Below are positions 8,225 through 16,287 of a stretch of DNA of 55,138 nt, piece after piece. Where the stretch lies: positions 1 through 55,138 of the forward strand of contig CABYUV010000008.1 of assembly GCA_902522115.1 (NCBI GenBank), in the 5' to 3' direction. Below the pieces are notes generated by a model. The model ran no database searches. It saw nothing but the letters and a program-made list of their open reading frames with translations, and was not told the DNA's origin. A program made the position numbers and the translations under genes. Each line of letters starts with the position of its first letter. Positions within the stretch are counted from its first letter, which is position 1. Source of the DNA: an uncultured Pelagibacteraceae bacterium. Lineage in GTDB: Bacteria; Pseudomonadota; Alphaproteobacteria; Pelagibacterales; Pelagibacteraceae.

Positions 8225-9247
8225 TTAAAAAGGCTTAGGGTTGTTAGGATAACCCAAATTCTTACAAGATGATCCATCTGATTGAGGAGCTGTTTTACAA
8301 AATGCAATCATCCTTACTCCATTAAGCTGGGTTTCTCCATTTAATTGACTTACAATTTCTGAACAGCCACTCCATAAATCGTCACAATTATCGGCTTTAC
8401 CAACATTAGAATATTTAATTTTTACATCAGGTATTTCAACACCGGCATCAGTTGCTTGATTCATATGGTGTCTATAAGGTCCAAATTTAAATCTAACACT
8501 TGAAGCACCGCCCAAAGTATCACCATAATAGCTTGATCTGAGTTTTCCATCTATCCACAAATGTAAAAATCCATCTTCTGCCCACTTTGCGTTTACTAAA
8601 ACGTTTACCCATTTACCTTTTAATGGTGAAAAATAATCATCAAGATTAACAAAATAAGTATCGAAGTATAAATATTCCTCTCCTGTCTCATTTTTATGTG
8701 AGGTGTAATTTGGTGAATTAAATACCCAATTAAATCTATTATTAATTATATTGAGTGCTGCATCGTGAGTTTTTTCACCTTTGCCATATAATTTTTTAAA
8801 ATCAAATAAAGATATTGTATGCTTTTCAATCTTTACGTCTGCAGGGAAAAAATAACCTACCCTGTACCATTTTGTTTTATTTTTTTTGGTAGTTTCCTTA
8901 TAAGGTTCCATTATCTGGAATCTTTGTGCATGGCCAGGTTTTCCCCACCTAGACCAATCTTGTTTATGACCTTCAAAAGAATATTTTAAATTAAACTCAA
9001 CTCCTTTTTCAGTAACCCCCATACGATCCTCAAACTTATCAAAAAATTTATAGATGTTTGAATTTTTGATATTTCTAAGGTTAAATACCATCTTATTATC
9101 TGACTGTGCTTTAAGTACATAATGAGCAAAATCTTTCTTCTCTTGCTTTTTCATTTTTATATGCCATTTATTTGCATACGAAATTGAAGGAACTAATAAA
9201 AATATTAATAATATTAAGAAAATTTTTTTCATAATTTTATTTTTCAT
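8225..9247 (-). CDS. Exported polysaccharide-lyase-like (jelly-roll, PF14099-type) protein
   Basis: This 340-aa protein has an N-terminal signal peptide: KKIFLILLIFLLVPSISYA, with a likely cut after SYA. The mature part looks like a concanavalin-type jelly roll of the heparin-lyase/glucuronan-lyase group: RFQIMEPYKE, WYRVGYFFP, then GKWVNVLVNAKWAEDGFLHLWIDGKLRSSYYGD and RFKFGPYRH. It would act in the periplasm or outside the cell on an acidic polysaccharide, cleaving or only binding it. I cannot identify the catalytic residues. Four or more C-terminal cysteines (NCDDLWSGC, FCKTA, SSCKN) may form disulfides. It is the last gene of a four-gene operon and follows the glycoside hydrolase gene without a gap. 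Confidence 0.65.
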   Translation of the reverse strand: MKNKIMKKIFLILLIFLLVPSISYANKWHIKMKKQEKKDFAHYVLKAQSDNKMVFNLRNIKNSNIYKFFDKFEDRMGVTEKGVEFNLKYSFEGHKQDWSRWGKPGHAQRFQIMEPYKETTKKNKTKWYRVGYFFPADVKIEKHTISLFDFKKLYGKGEKTHDAALNIINNRFNWVFNSPNYTSHKNETGEEYLYFDTYFVNLDDYFSPLKGKWVNVLVNAKWAEDGFLHLWIDGKLRSSYYGDTLGGASSVRFKFGPYRHHMNQATDAGVEIPDVKIKYSNVGKADNCDDLWSGCSEIVSQLNGETQLNGVRMIAFCKTAPQSDGSSCKNLGYPNNPKPF

Positions 9248-10255
9248 CTAAAATTCTAAAATTTTTTTAGTTCCATCGCTATAAGAAAACTCTACCTTTT
9301 TTTTTGAAATACTTTTAATTGATGTAAAACCATCGTAATCAGCGATAAACTCACTTAATTTTTTTCTACCCTTTTTGCTCATTTTTTTTCCCGGAGCATT
9401 CACACCAACATCAATAATTAGTTCAGCTCCATTTAAAAATGCATTTACCCAAGCTTTTACTGGAGGACCACATGTCATCGCTTCAGTTAACCAAATTGGT
9501 TTATTTACATTTACACTTTTTAATAATTCTGCAAACTCATCTACCCAAAGCTCTTTATCACACTGTCCATCAGGGCCACTTATGTGATGAATATTTGCAA
9601 TATCAAAATGGTCTTTAATTTTTGGTAAAGCGGATTTCCAATATTTTTTATTTTCTGGAAACATTCCTGCAGCACCAGCCATAACAATAACTGCATCTGG
9701 TTGTTTTTCTTTAATTACTTTGGAAGAAAAATTAAATATTTCGACAAAGTCTTCCTCACTTCCTTTAAAGAACATTTTAAACTCTGGTTCGTTCATAATA
9801 TCCCAATATTTTATAGGTTTAGTTAATCCCGGCATATCATTTGAACCATCTCCGTCATAACGATCAACCAACTTTAATAGGAAAGTTTTGTAATCATCCA
9901 TTGAGCAAGGTTTACTTAAATACTTAGTAAACTTTTTTCCAAAAGGACTTTTTGCTTTTTTTCTTTTACATGATTTTTGATCCCAATTTGCATGAGGCCA
10001 GATAGTTGCTAAAATTGTTTGATTATGTTCTTGAGCATAAACAACATGTTTATCTGTTTCTTCCCAACTAAACTTTCCTTTTTCTTTTTCAATATGGTTC
10101 CAAATAAAAGGTCCTGGATGAGGTCTTACCCATTGACCATCTTTGCCTCGCATTTTTTCATCACGCATTTCAGTTAACTCACCAAATCTAGAATCTGAAT
10201 TTGCAAAATTAGAAGAAAATAAAAGTGAAAATAAAATTATTAATAATTTTTTCAT
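9248..10255 (-). CDS. Exported clan-A glycoside hydrolase-like protein (TIM barrel)
   Basis: This 335-aa protein has a signal peptide (KKLLIILFSLLFSSNFANS). The body reads as a TIM-barrel glycosidase of clan GH-A (GH5/GH39/GH10-like). The acid/base candidate is Glu156 in WDIMNEPEF at the end of strand 4. The nucleophile candidate is Glu258 in PIWLTEAMTCG at the end of strand 7, about 100 residues later as the clan requires. Retaining hydrolysis of a beta-linked glycan in the periplasm is the likely role. The exact family and substrate are not decidable by eye. It lies between the GT2 gene (3 bases upstream) and the lyase-like gene (no gap), a layout seen in exopolysaccharide assembly loci such as PslG's. 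Confidence 0.7.
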   Translation of the reverse strand: MKKLLIILFSLLFSSNFANSDSRFGELTEMRDEKMRGKDGQWVRPHPGPFIWNHIEKEKGKFSWEETDKHVVYAQEHNQTILATIWPHANWDQKSCKRKKAKSPFGKKFTKYLSKPCSMDDYKTFLLKLVDRYDGDGSNDMPGLTKPIKYWDIMNEPEFKMFFKGSEEDFVEIFNFSSKVIKEKQPDAVIVMAGAAGMFPENKKYWKSALPKIKDHFDIANIHHISGPDGQCDKELWVDEFAELLKSVNVNKPIWLTEAMTCGPPVKAWVNAFLNGAELIIDVGVNAPGKKMSKKGRKKLSEFIADYDGFTSIKSISKKKVEFSYSDGTKKILEF

Positions 10256-10258
10256 TAA

Positions 10259-11128
10259 TTATTTAATTTTATCAATATCATGAATATTTGTTAAGGAATT
10301 ATTTAATTGGTTGATATTTTCTCTTAAAGCTAAACTCGAAATTGAATAAATCATTATTAGTAACAATACTAAGGGTAGTGATGTAATTACTGATGCATTA
10401 CTTTTTATTAATAAAATATAAAAAACTATAAATAAAGCTGACCTGATTAAAACTGTTTTTCTAAAAACGCTAATAATAGAAAGAGAATGTTTTACTAAAT
10501 TAAAGAAACTCATTTGAGATGGACCATAATACCTTTTACCTCTAATTGAGGTTGTGCTTATAATATCTTTATCTACTTTCTTTAAAGATCCTGAAAAGCT
10601 GTTCCAAGTAGCTTTTTCCTCTAATAGCTTTTTGACAGTTGTTTTTGTTAAACAAGTAAAGTTTCCAAATTTAATTGATTGACCTGTAAATGCTAAAGTT
10701 AAAAACTTGTGAAATTGATAACATATTTTAAAAAATAAACCTTCAGATCTTTTAATTCTCTCACCTATTACTGATTTACCATCTGATTGTTCTGAAACTT
10801 GAATAAAATTTTTAATTTCTTCAGGTCTATCTTCTCCATCTCCATCCATTGGAATTACAAAATCAAATTCTTTTTTTTCAAAGATATATTTTAAGCCAGA
10901 GGCAATACACCTTGTATGACCTCTATTTTCTTTCATATTTATTATCTCAAATGAATTAATGTTTTCTAAATTTGGGTAACTATCAATTATCTGTTGCGAT
11001 GATGCATCATTTATAATCACTAATGATATCTCATGATTTATATTTTTGGCTTCGCTATTAATATTTTCGACCAATAATTTCAAAGACTCTCTATCATTAA
11101 AAATTGGAATTAAAACCACATATTTCAT
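10259..11128 (-). CDS. GT2-family glycosyltransferase (polyprenol-phosphate sugar synthase-like)
   Basis: This 289-aa protein has an N-terminal GT-A domain (YVVLIPIFNDRESLKLLVENI, then IINDASS and the metal-binding PMDGDGEDRPEEI), then two predicted hydrophobic segments at the C-terminus (about residues 225-265). This is the architecture of dolichol/undecaprenol-phosphate mannosyl-, glucosyl- or ArnC-type transferases, which load a sugar from a nucleotide donor onto a polyprenol phosphate at the inner membrane. The next gene upstream encodes a GT39-like transferase that would use such a lipid-linked sugar, so the two form a plausible donor-acceptor pair. The sugar is unknown. Confidence 0.8.
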   Translation of the reverse strand: MKYVVLIPIFNDRESLKLLVENINSEAKNINHEISLVIINDASSQQIIDSYPNLENINSFEIINMKENRGHTRCIASGLKYIFEKKEFDFVIPMDGDGEDRPEEIKNFIQVSEQSDGKSVIGERIKRSEGLFFKICYQFHKFLTLAFTGQSIKFGNFTCLTKTTVKKLLEEKATWNSFSGSLKKVDKDIISTTSIRGKRYYGPSQMSFFNLVKHSLSIISVFRKTVLIRSALFIVFYILLIKSNASVITSLPLVLLLIMIYSISSLALRENINQLNNSLTNIHDIDKIK

Positions 11129-12451
11129 CTATCTTGATCCTACACAAATATTATCAAGGCACATATAATCTTTTAACTTATCAAGTTTTTCTCTATTAAC
11201 AAATCCTTCCCAAACTGGTCTTGACTTTAAATGATAAGATAAATTTCCTGCATTCCATTCATTTCCCAATACTACATTAATAGTTGAATTGAATTGTTGA
11301 TCCCAAGCATATTGAGTTTTTAATGCGATTTCTTTGCCTGGGTAATCGGTTCTTTTGTCACTTTTTAAAATTGAAACATAAGCATAAAGAGTTGGTGATA
11401 AAAAAAAGATGAAAATAAAACCAATAAAAAAAGATTTTAACTTTTTTGGATTTATTTGTTCTTTCAATAGATAAACAGTTAATGTTCCTAAAAATAAATA
11501 GAAAGGTGTCATCCACATTGTTCTAATTTTTGATCCCATTATAAATGATGTTAGAAACATCAGCATGATTGGCAAAACATTAATTGATAATAAAAATAGT
11601 AATTTTTTGTCTTTGAAATTTATGTTAAATTTTATTTTTTTAACTAATAACCAGCTCAAATAAAAAAATGGAATTAAAATACCTATTTGTTTACTTAAAA
11701 AAATTAATGGAAATTTAATATGATCAAATATAGTCCAACTATCTATTCCAGTTCGGGCTAACCCGTAAGTAATTGTAATAAAGTCATTATTATATAACCA
11801 AATCAAATGTGGAACTAAAACTACTAAAAAAACTTCAATGGTAATTAAATATTTAAAATCAAATTTTCTATTTTTTTTAAGAAAAATTAAATAAATAAAA
11901 AGAAGATCAACGGAAACTAGTAGATAAACAAATAGATATTTTGATAAAAATCCAAAAGCAGCAAAAAGACCTACTAAAAAACAATCTGAAAAATTTATTT
12001 CCTTGCCGTTGTATATTTTCCAAGAATAATAAACTGTTAAAGACCAGAAAGGTAACTGACATACATTTACATTAAACTCTGGTGACGTAAAATTATAAAA
12101 GTAAATTGCTTCGATTAATAGTACAGAAATTAAACCTAATAAATTATTATTAAATATTTCATTTGAAAATTTAAAAACATAAAAAAAAGAAATAATTACG
12201 AACAATTGACTCAACAAATAATAAGCCCAGTCCTGAGGACCAAAAATTTGATAAAAAAATTCTGGAAAAAAAGCACTAAGAGGAGGATGCTTGTTAAAAC
12301 CCCAATCTAAGTTACTACCCCAAGCTAATGCTTCGATTGTATCTAAAGGTAAATTCTGATTTGTAAGTGTTGGAATCAAAGTCCAAAAAATTAGATGTGC
12401 TGTAACAAAAATAATAAAAACATTAAGAATATTTTTGTTATTAATGGTCAT
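11129..12451 (-). CDS. GT39/ArnT-like integral membrane glycosyltransferase
   Basis: This 440-aa protein has about ten hydrophobic segments and a soluble C-terminal tail. The first periplasmic loop holds the acidic motif LPLDTIEALAWG and then FNKHPPLSAFF, which match the catalytic loop of the PMT/ArnT (GT-C fold) family. Such enzymes transfer a sugar from polyprenol phosphate to lipid A, protein or a glycan on the periplasmic face. It is the first gene of the four-gene operon, ends exactly where the GT2 gene begins, and diverges from dksA across 78 bases. The acceptor is unknown. Confidence 0.75.
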   Translation of the reverse strand: MTINNKNILNVFIIFVTAHLIFWTLIPTLTNQNLPLDTIEALAWGSNLDWGFNKHPPLSAFFPEFFYQIFGPQDWAYYLLSQLFVIISFFYVFKFSNEIFNNNLLGLISVLLIEAIYFYNFTSPEFNVNVCQLPFWSLTVYYSWKIYNGKEINFSDCFLVGLFAAFGFLSKYLFVYLLVSVDLLFIYLIFLKKNRKFDFKYLITIEVFLVVLVPHLIWLYNNDFITITYGLARTGIDSWTIFDHIKFPLIFLSKQIGILIPFFYLSWLLVKKIKFNINFKDKKLLFLLSINVLPIMLMFLTSFIMGSKIRTMWMTPFYLFLGTLTVYLLKEQINPKKLKSFFIGFIFIFFLSPTLYAYVSILKSDKRTDYPGKEIALKTQYAWDQQFNSTINVVLGNEWNAGNLSYHLKSRPVWEGFVNREKLDKLKDYMCLDNICVGSR

Positions 12452-12480
12452 TTATAAATATTTATATCAATTAAGCTTGC

Positions 12481-12508
12481 TTGACACCCCTAATTTGCTG
12501 AATATACT
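12481..12508 (+). promoter_or_regulatory. Strong sigma-70-type promoter of dksA
   Basis: A consensus -35 (TTGACA, 12481-12486) and a near-consensus -10 (TATACT, 12503-12508) are separated by 16 bases. The predicted transcription start is near 12514, within GCGATCGATC, giving a leader of about 15 bases before the dksA ATG at 12530. The GC-containing start region is compatible with stringent-type control, but that is only inference. Confidence 0.8.
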
Positions 12509-12529
12509 GCGATCGATCAAATTTAAGCT

Positions 12530-13045
12530 ATGCCTAAGACTGCTAAAGCAAAGAAAAAAGTATCAAAACCAAAAACTAAAGTTGTAAGTAAATCAAAACC
12601 GACTGCAGCTAAAGTTGTTTCAAAAGGCCCTTTAAAAATTTCAAAAACATATGTTCCAAAAGATACTGAAAAATATATGTGTGAAAAACATAAAGTATTT
12701 TTTAGAATGAGACTAACCGAATGGAAAAAGGAACTAATCAAAGCAAATAATGAAGCTCTTTATAATGGTGGAATGGACGACAATAATATTTCTGCAGATA
12801 TTGTGGATCAAGCAAACTCATACATAGACAGCAATGTGGAGATGAAAGCAATAAATAGGCAGATTAAATTAATTTCAGAAATTGATAAGGCCTTAAGAAG
12901 AATTAGAGAAGATACATATGGTTACTGTTTGGATACCGCAGAACCAATTGGGTTAAAAAGACTAATGGCAAGGCCTGTTGCTAAATATACAATTGCAGCA
13001 CAAGAAAAACATGAAAAAGAGGAAAAAGTTCATGCAGATGATTAA
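12530..13045 (+). CDS. dksA: DksA/TraR-family RNA polymerase-binding regulator
   Basis: This 171-aa protein binds the RNA polymerase secondary channel and, with ppGpp in most bacteria, tunes rRNA and amino-acid promoters. The N-terminal 40 residues are a lysine/alanine-rich basic tail (KAKKKVSKPKTK). The coiled-coil then follows, and the C-terminal region reads YGYCLDTAEPIGLKRLMARP. Of the four zinc-finger cysteines of E. coli DksA only one is kept; the others are Thr or Ala. That is, as I recall, usual for alphaproteobacterial DksA, so it is probably a zinc-free functional form. A strong promoter lies at 12481-12508. The stop is directly followed by the ATG of a tiny ORF. Confidence 0.88.
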   Translation: MPKTAKAKKKVSKPKTKVVSKSKPTAAKVVSKGPLKISKTYVPKDTEKYMCEKHKVFFRMRLTEWKKELIKANNEALYNGGMDDNNISADIVDQANSYIDSNVEMKAINRQIKLISEIDKALRRIREDTYGYCLDTAEPIGLKRLMARPVAKYTIAAQEKHEKEEKVHADD

Positions 13046-13162
13046 ATGAGAAAAAAATCCTCTAAACAAAGTTCAATTTCATTTCTTTTTGCTAAGAAAT
13101 ATATTTACTTTTACTACCCTTTCTTCTGGATTGTGCTGTTATTATATTTATTTTTGAAATGA
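13046..13162 (+). CDS. Tiny membrane protein (38 aa) fused in frame-register to dksA stop
   Basis: The ATG at 13046 follows the dksA stop with no gap (TAAATG) and opens a 38-codon frame. The protein has a basic N-terminus (MRKKSSKQSS), an aromatic stretch (KKYIYFYYPFF) and one hydrophobic segment (WIVLLLYLFL) ending in lysine, so it looks like a single-span, N-in membrane microprotein. Its stop overlaps the start of the next tiny ORF by 4 bases (ATGA). The packed arrangement suggests translational coupling with dksA. No function is known to me. In AT-rich DNA a chance hydrophobic ORF is possible. Confidence 0.45.
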   Translation: MRKKSSKQSSISFLFAKKYIYFYYPFFWIVLLLYLFLK

Positions 13163-13254
13163 ATAAAAAATTAATATTAATAATTATTATTATAGTAGGT
13201 ATTGAATTCTCAGGTTACGGAATTCTCAGTACTCTGTACAGATTTTTTGGATAA
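13159..13254 (+). CDS. Tiny membrane protein (31 aa)
   Basis: This 31-codon frame overlaps the previous ORF by ATGA and ends five bases before the convergent GST gene. The product begins MNKKLILIIIIIVG, a basic start and one membrane span, followed by a short polar tail ending in YRFFG. It could be a single-span microprotein or a leader-like peptide. The 4-base overlap is the typical sign of translational coupling, which argues that the pair is expressed. Function unknown. Confidence 0.45.
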   Translation: MNKKLILIIIIIVGIEFSGYGILSTLYRFFG

Positions 13255-13258
13255 ATAT

Positions 13259-13885
13259 TTATATTCCTGGAATTTTGGCCTCTTTATCCATGAAACTATA
13301 ACCTTTAATAACAGCTTCACGCTTAGCTATTTCTAAATACCATCTAGATAAATTTTGATATTTTTTTAAACCAATGTCATGCCATTCATGTCTTGCTATC
13401 CAAGGCCAGGTTGCAATATCAGCAATTGTATAATCATTGCAAGCAAGAAATTTGGACTCTTTTAATCTGGCATCTAGCTCTCCGTAAATTCTTTTAGTTA
13501 TTTTAAAATATCTCTCCTCACCAAAATCACTTTTACCAGGATTATAATGATGAAACTGATGATGTTGGCCAATCATTGGACCAACTGTTCCCATTTGTGC
13601 CATTAACCATTGATTAATAACGAGTCTATTTTTTTCATTATAAAGTTTTCCACTTTTTTCTGCTAGATATATTAATATTGCACCCGACTCGAAAATATTT
13701 TTCTTGTTATCATGGTCAGTAATTACTGGAATTTTTCCAAATGGACTTAATTTAATAAATTCTGGTTTGAGCTGCTCCTCTTTACCTAAATCAATTTTAG
13801 TTACCTTAAAATCATAACCAATTTCCTCAAGCATGATACTAATTTTCCATCCATTAGGAGTGTTGGCAGAAAAAAGTTCTATCAT
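13259..13885 (-). CDS. Glutathione S-transferase family protein (YfcG/YghU-like)
   Basis: This 208-aa protein has an N-terminal thioredoxin-fold GSH-binding domain, with LFSANTPNGWKISIMLEEIG at the start and FGKIPVITD with FESGAILIYLAEK as the GSH site (cis-Pro and Glu-Ser). An all-helical C-terminal domain follows, including the N-capping segment YTIADIATWPW. The N-terminal TPNGWK matches the Nu-class disulfide-bond reductases YfcG and YghU. It overlaps the ferredoxin reductase gene by 4 bases, so it belongs to the desaturase/ferredoxin operon, where a redox or peroxide-protection role fits. Confidence 0.85.
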   Translation of the reverse strand: MIELFSANTPNGWKISIMLEEIGYDFKVTKIDLGKEEQLKPEFIKLSPFGKIPVITDHDNKKNIFESGAILIYLAEKSGKLYNEKNRLVINQWLMAQMGTVGPMIGQHHQFHHYNPGKSDFGEERYFKITKRIYGELDARLKESKFLACNDYTIADIATWPWIARHEWHDIGLKKYQNLSRWYLEIAKREAVIKGYSFMDKEAKIPGI

Positions 13886-14898
13886 TTTTTAATTCCAAGT
13901 CTTTCTTGTGCAGCTTTGGAGGTTGTTGTGAATTCGAATCTTAATTTTTCATCTGGTTTAGCGTATTTAAAGCAGCCTCTTGCTGCTAATGCGCCTTCGT
14001 GAAAACCTGAAAGAATTAATTTTAACTTACCTGGATAAGAACAAATATCACCAATTGCAAATATTCCATTTATATTTGTTTCAAAATTTTCTGTGTTTAC
14101 CTGAACAGTTTTTTTATCAATATTTAATCCCCAATTTAAAATAGGACCAAGTTGCATAATTAAACCAAAAAAACCTAATACATAATCAGATTTAATTTCT
14201 TTAATATCTCCCTCATCATGCTTAATTTTTACAATTTCAATATTTTTATCTCCGCTTACTGAGTCTAATTGGTATTTTGTAAATAAATTTAATTTACCTT
14301 GATCATTTAAGTCTTTTACTTTTTGAACGCTAGACTCTGCTCCACTAAAACCATCTCTTCTATGAATTAAATTTACATTTGAAGTGTTTGATAGCTCAAT
14401 AGCCCAATCTAACGCAGAGTCTCCTCCACCAAAAATTGAGATGGTTTTGTCTTTAAACACTGATTTATCTTTAATTGAGTAAAATAGATTATTTCCCTCA
14501 AACTTTTCACAATCCTTTACTGAAAACTTTCTAGGTTCAAAAGATCCAACTCCACCAGCTATAACAATTGCTGCAACATCAAACTGTATTCCACCAGAGG
14601 TTTTAACACTCCAACGATTATCAGCTTTTTTTAATTCTTCCACTCTTTCATTCAAATGAAATTTGACATTAAATGGTTTAATTTGCCTTATAAGGTTGTT
14701 AGTTAATTCCTCACCAGTGCATTCTGGTACGGCAGGGATATCATAAATCGGTTTATCAGGATAAAGCTCAATACATTGACCACCAACTTTATCAAGATTA
14801 TCTACAATCTCACAACCTAATCCAATTATTCCAAGTTGGTGAGCACAAAACAAACCTGTAGGCCCAGCACCAATAATTAATACATCTGTTTTATTCAT
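13882..14898 (-). CDS. Ferredoxin-NADP+ reductase, thioredoxin-reductase-like type (FNR2)
   Basis: This 338-aa flavoprotein has an FAD-binding GAGPTGLFCAHQLG at residues 10-23 and an NADPH-binding IFGGGDSALDWAIEL mid-protein. The C-terminal FAD segment (GIFAIGDICSYPGKLKLI) is also present. It lacks the redox-active CxxC of true thioredoxin reductase, as in YumC-type ferredoxin-NADP reductases. It would pass electrons from NADPH to the ferredoxin encoded immediately upstream; the ferredoxin stop abuts its start. Together with the desaturase this makes a complete NADPH-FNR-ferredoxin-desaturase chain. Older annotations may call it thioredoxin reductase. Confidence 0.87.
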   Translation of the reverse strand: MNKTDVLIIGAGPTGLFCAHQLGIIGLGCEIVDNLDKVGGQCIELYPDKPIYDIPAVPECTGEELTNNLIRQIKPFNVKFHLNERVEELKKADNRWSVKTSGGIQFDVAAIVIAGGVGSFEPRKFSVKDCEKFEGNNLFYSIKDKSVFKDKTISIFGGGDSALDWAIELSNTSNVNLIHRRDGFSGAESSVQKVKDLNDQGKLNLFTKYQLDSVSGDKNIEIVKIKHDEGDIKEIKSDYVLGFFGLIMQLGPILNWGLNIDKKTVQVNTENFETNINGIFAIGDICSYPGKLKLILSGFHEGALAARGCFKYAKPDEKLRFEFTTTSKAAQERLGIKK

Positions 14899-15219
14899 TT
14901 ATACTTGCTTTGATGGAATATTAACTTCTAAGCCTTCTAATTCATCTGAAACAATTAACTGACAACTTAACCGACTATTTTTTTTTGGTTCAAAAGCCAT
15001 ATCAAGCATATCTTCCTCACCATCCTCCTTTGTTGGAAGTTTATCTAACCATTCTTCTTTGACATAAACATGGCATGTTGCGCATGCCATTCCGCCTCCA
15101 CAATCTGCATCAATCCCTGGAATATCATTTTGAATAGCACCCTCCATCACAGTTAATCCTTTTTGAACATCAACTGTATGAGTTTTATTATCATGAGTGT
15201 GGTATGTAATTTTTGGCAT
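14899..15219 (-). CDS. 2Fe-2S ferredoxin (adrenodoxin type)
   Basis: This 106-aa soluble electron carrier has the cluster motif [14 protein letters not shown] (C-x5-C-x2-C) and a fourth cysteine in SRLSCQL, the pattern of adrenodoxin/putidaredoxin-type ferredoxins. It lies directly upstream of the reductase gene and 60 bases after the desaturase gene. It is the likely electron donor for the desaturase. The 60-base spacer holds a short inverted repeat (CAAGTA/TACTTG) without a long T-tract, so read-through from the desaturase gene is plausible. Confidence 0.95.
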   Translation of the reverse strand: MPKITYHTHDNKTHTVDVQKGLTVMEGAIQNDIPGIDADCGGGMACATCHVYVKEEWLDKLPTKEDGEEDMLDMAFEPKKNSRLSCQLIVSDELEGLEVNIPSKQV

Positions 15220-15279
15220 GAGCTATATATAAGTTCTTATCTAAATTGAACAAGTAAGTAAAAACATACTTGGTCAAAT

Positions 15280-16281
15280 TTATGCATTTTGTGGGTCAGG
15301 GACTTCTTTTTTAAAAAAGTACTCAGAATCTTCTTTTTGTTTCATCAAAGCTGGTAAAATTTCTTTGTAAGCATCAATTAAACCATCGTTTGTTCTAGGT
15401 AATTGATCTTTAATATGATGGTGAAGTTTATCTAAGTTATAAGATGGGACAGTTGGAAACATGTGATGAGTTACATGGTACTCCATTTTCCAGTATAAAA
15501 AACTTAAAATAGGATTTAAATACATTTCCCTTGTTGTGTATCTATGATCTTTAATATCTCTTGCTAAACCAGCATGTTGAGTGAAGGAAACCAGTTTATG
15601 TAAAGTTCTTCCATAAAATTTTGGTAATAAAAAAAACAAAACTGGCAACCAAGATAATGTAATTAAAGACCACAAAATGATTGCAATCCAAATCGCAACA
15701 AAAATTCTAGAATTAAAAATAACTTTTGGTTGTGCATTTTCAGGAATGCAATCTTGCATCACTTTCGTTTTTACACCCAATGCATGAAGAATAATTTCGT
15801 AAGCTATACTTTTTTTAAAAAAAACAAGTTCCATAAAAGGAATTAAATTTATTAATAAATTTTTTGGGGTTTCTTTTAAATTATTTCCATATTCAATTTC
15901 ATGATCATATGGATTTTCTGTTGAATATGTATTTCCATGATGAACAAAATGTGTATATCTCCATCTTACTGGTTCAAAATTTGAGAGGTATGATGAAATA
16001 TAGTAAAAAAATTCATTTAAAGATTTTGATTTAAAAGCTGTTTTGTGACCTGTCTCATGCCATAATGGATTTGAAAAACCATATATGTTTCCGTAAACCA
16101 AAAACCAAAAAGCAGACCACCAAGTACCCCAAGTTATATAAGCCAAAATTCCTGTTACTAATAACAATCCAAAAAAAACCGAAACATGTTGAAGCCCTTT
16201 GATATCAGATTTTTTTGACAGTTCCTTGAGAACTTCTATATCAACTTGGCATTTATGCCATTTTTCTAATTTTACGTCCAT
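15280..16281 (-). CDS. Membrane fatty acid desaturase
   Basis: This 333-aa integral membrane di-iron enzyme has the three histidine boxes HETGH (residues 75-79), HFVHH (111-115) and HVTHH (near 270), and about four hydrophobic spans. It would introduce a double bond into membrane-lipid acyl chains, or possibly oxidise another lipid such as a carotenoid. Electrons probably come from the ferredoxin and reductase encoded just downstream. The start ATG at 16281 follows a run of T residues and a long perfect palindrome, with no purine-rich ribosome binding site. The exact acyl substrate is not decidable. Confidence 0.88.
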   Translation of the reverse strand: MDVKLEKWHKCQVDIEVLKELSKKSDIKGLQHVSVFFGLLLVTGILAYITWGTWWSAFWFLVYGNIYGFSNPLWHETGHKTAFKSKSLNEFFYYISSYLSNFEPVRWRYTHFVHHGNTYSTENPYDHEIEYGNNLKETPKNLLINLIPFMELVFFKKSIAYEIILHALGVKTKVMQDCIPENAQPKVIFNSRIFVAIWIAIILWSLITLSWLPVLFFLLPKFYGRTLHKLVSFTQHAGLARDIKDHRYTTREMYLNPILSFLYWKMEYHVTHHMFPTVPSYNLDKLHHHIKDQLPRTNDGLIDAYKEILPALMKQKEDSEYFFKKEVPDPQNA

Positions 16282-16287
16282 AAAAAA

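Noticed and set aside
12523..12741. Minus-strand 72-codon open frame
   Set aside because: It is antisense to dksA, which has a strong promoter and recognised domains.
15220..15279. Hairpin CAAGTA/TACTTG between desaturase and ferredoxin genes as a terminator
   Set aside because: The stem is short and not followed by a long T-run; read-through into the ferredoxin gene looks more likely.
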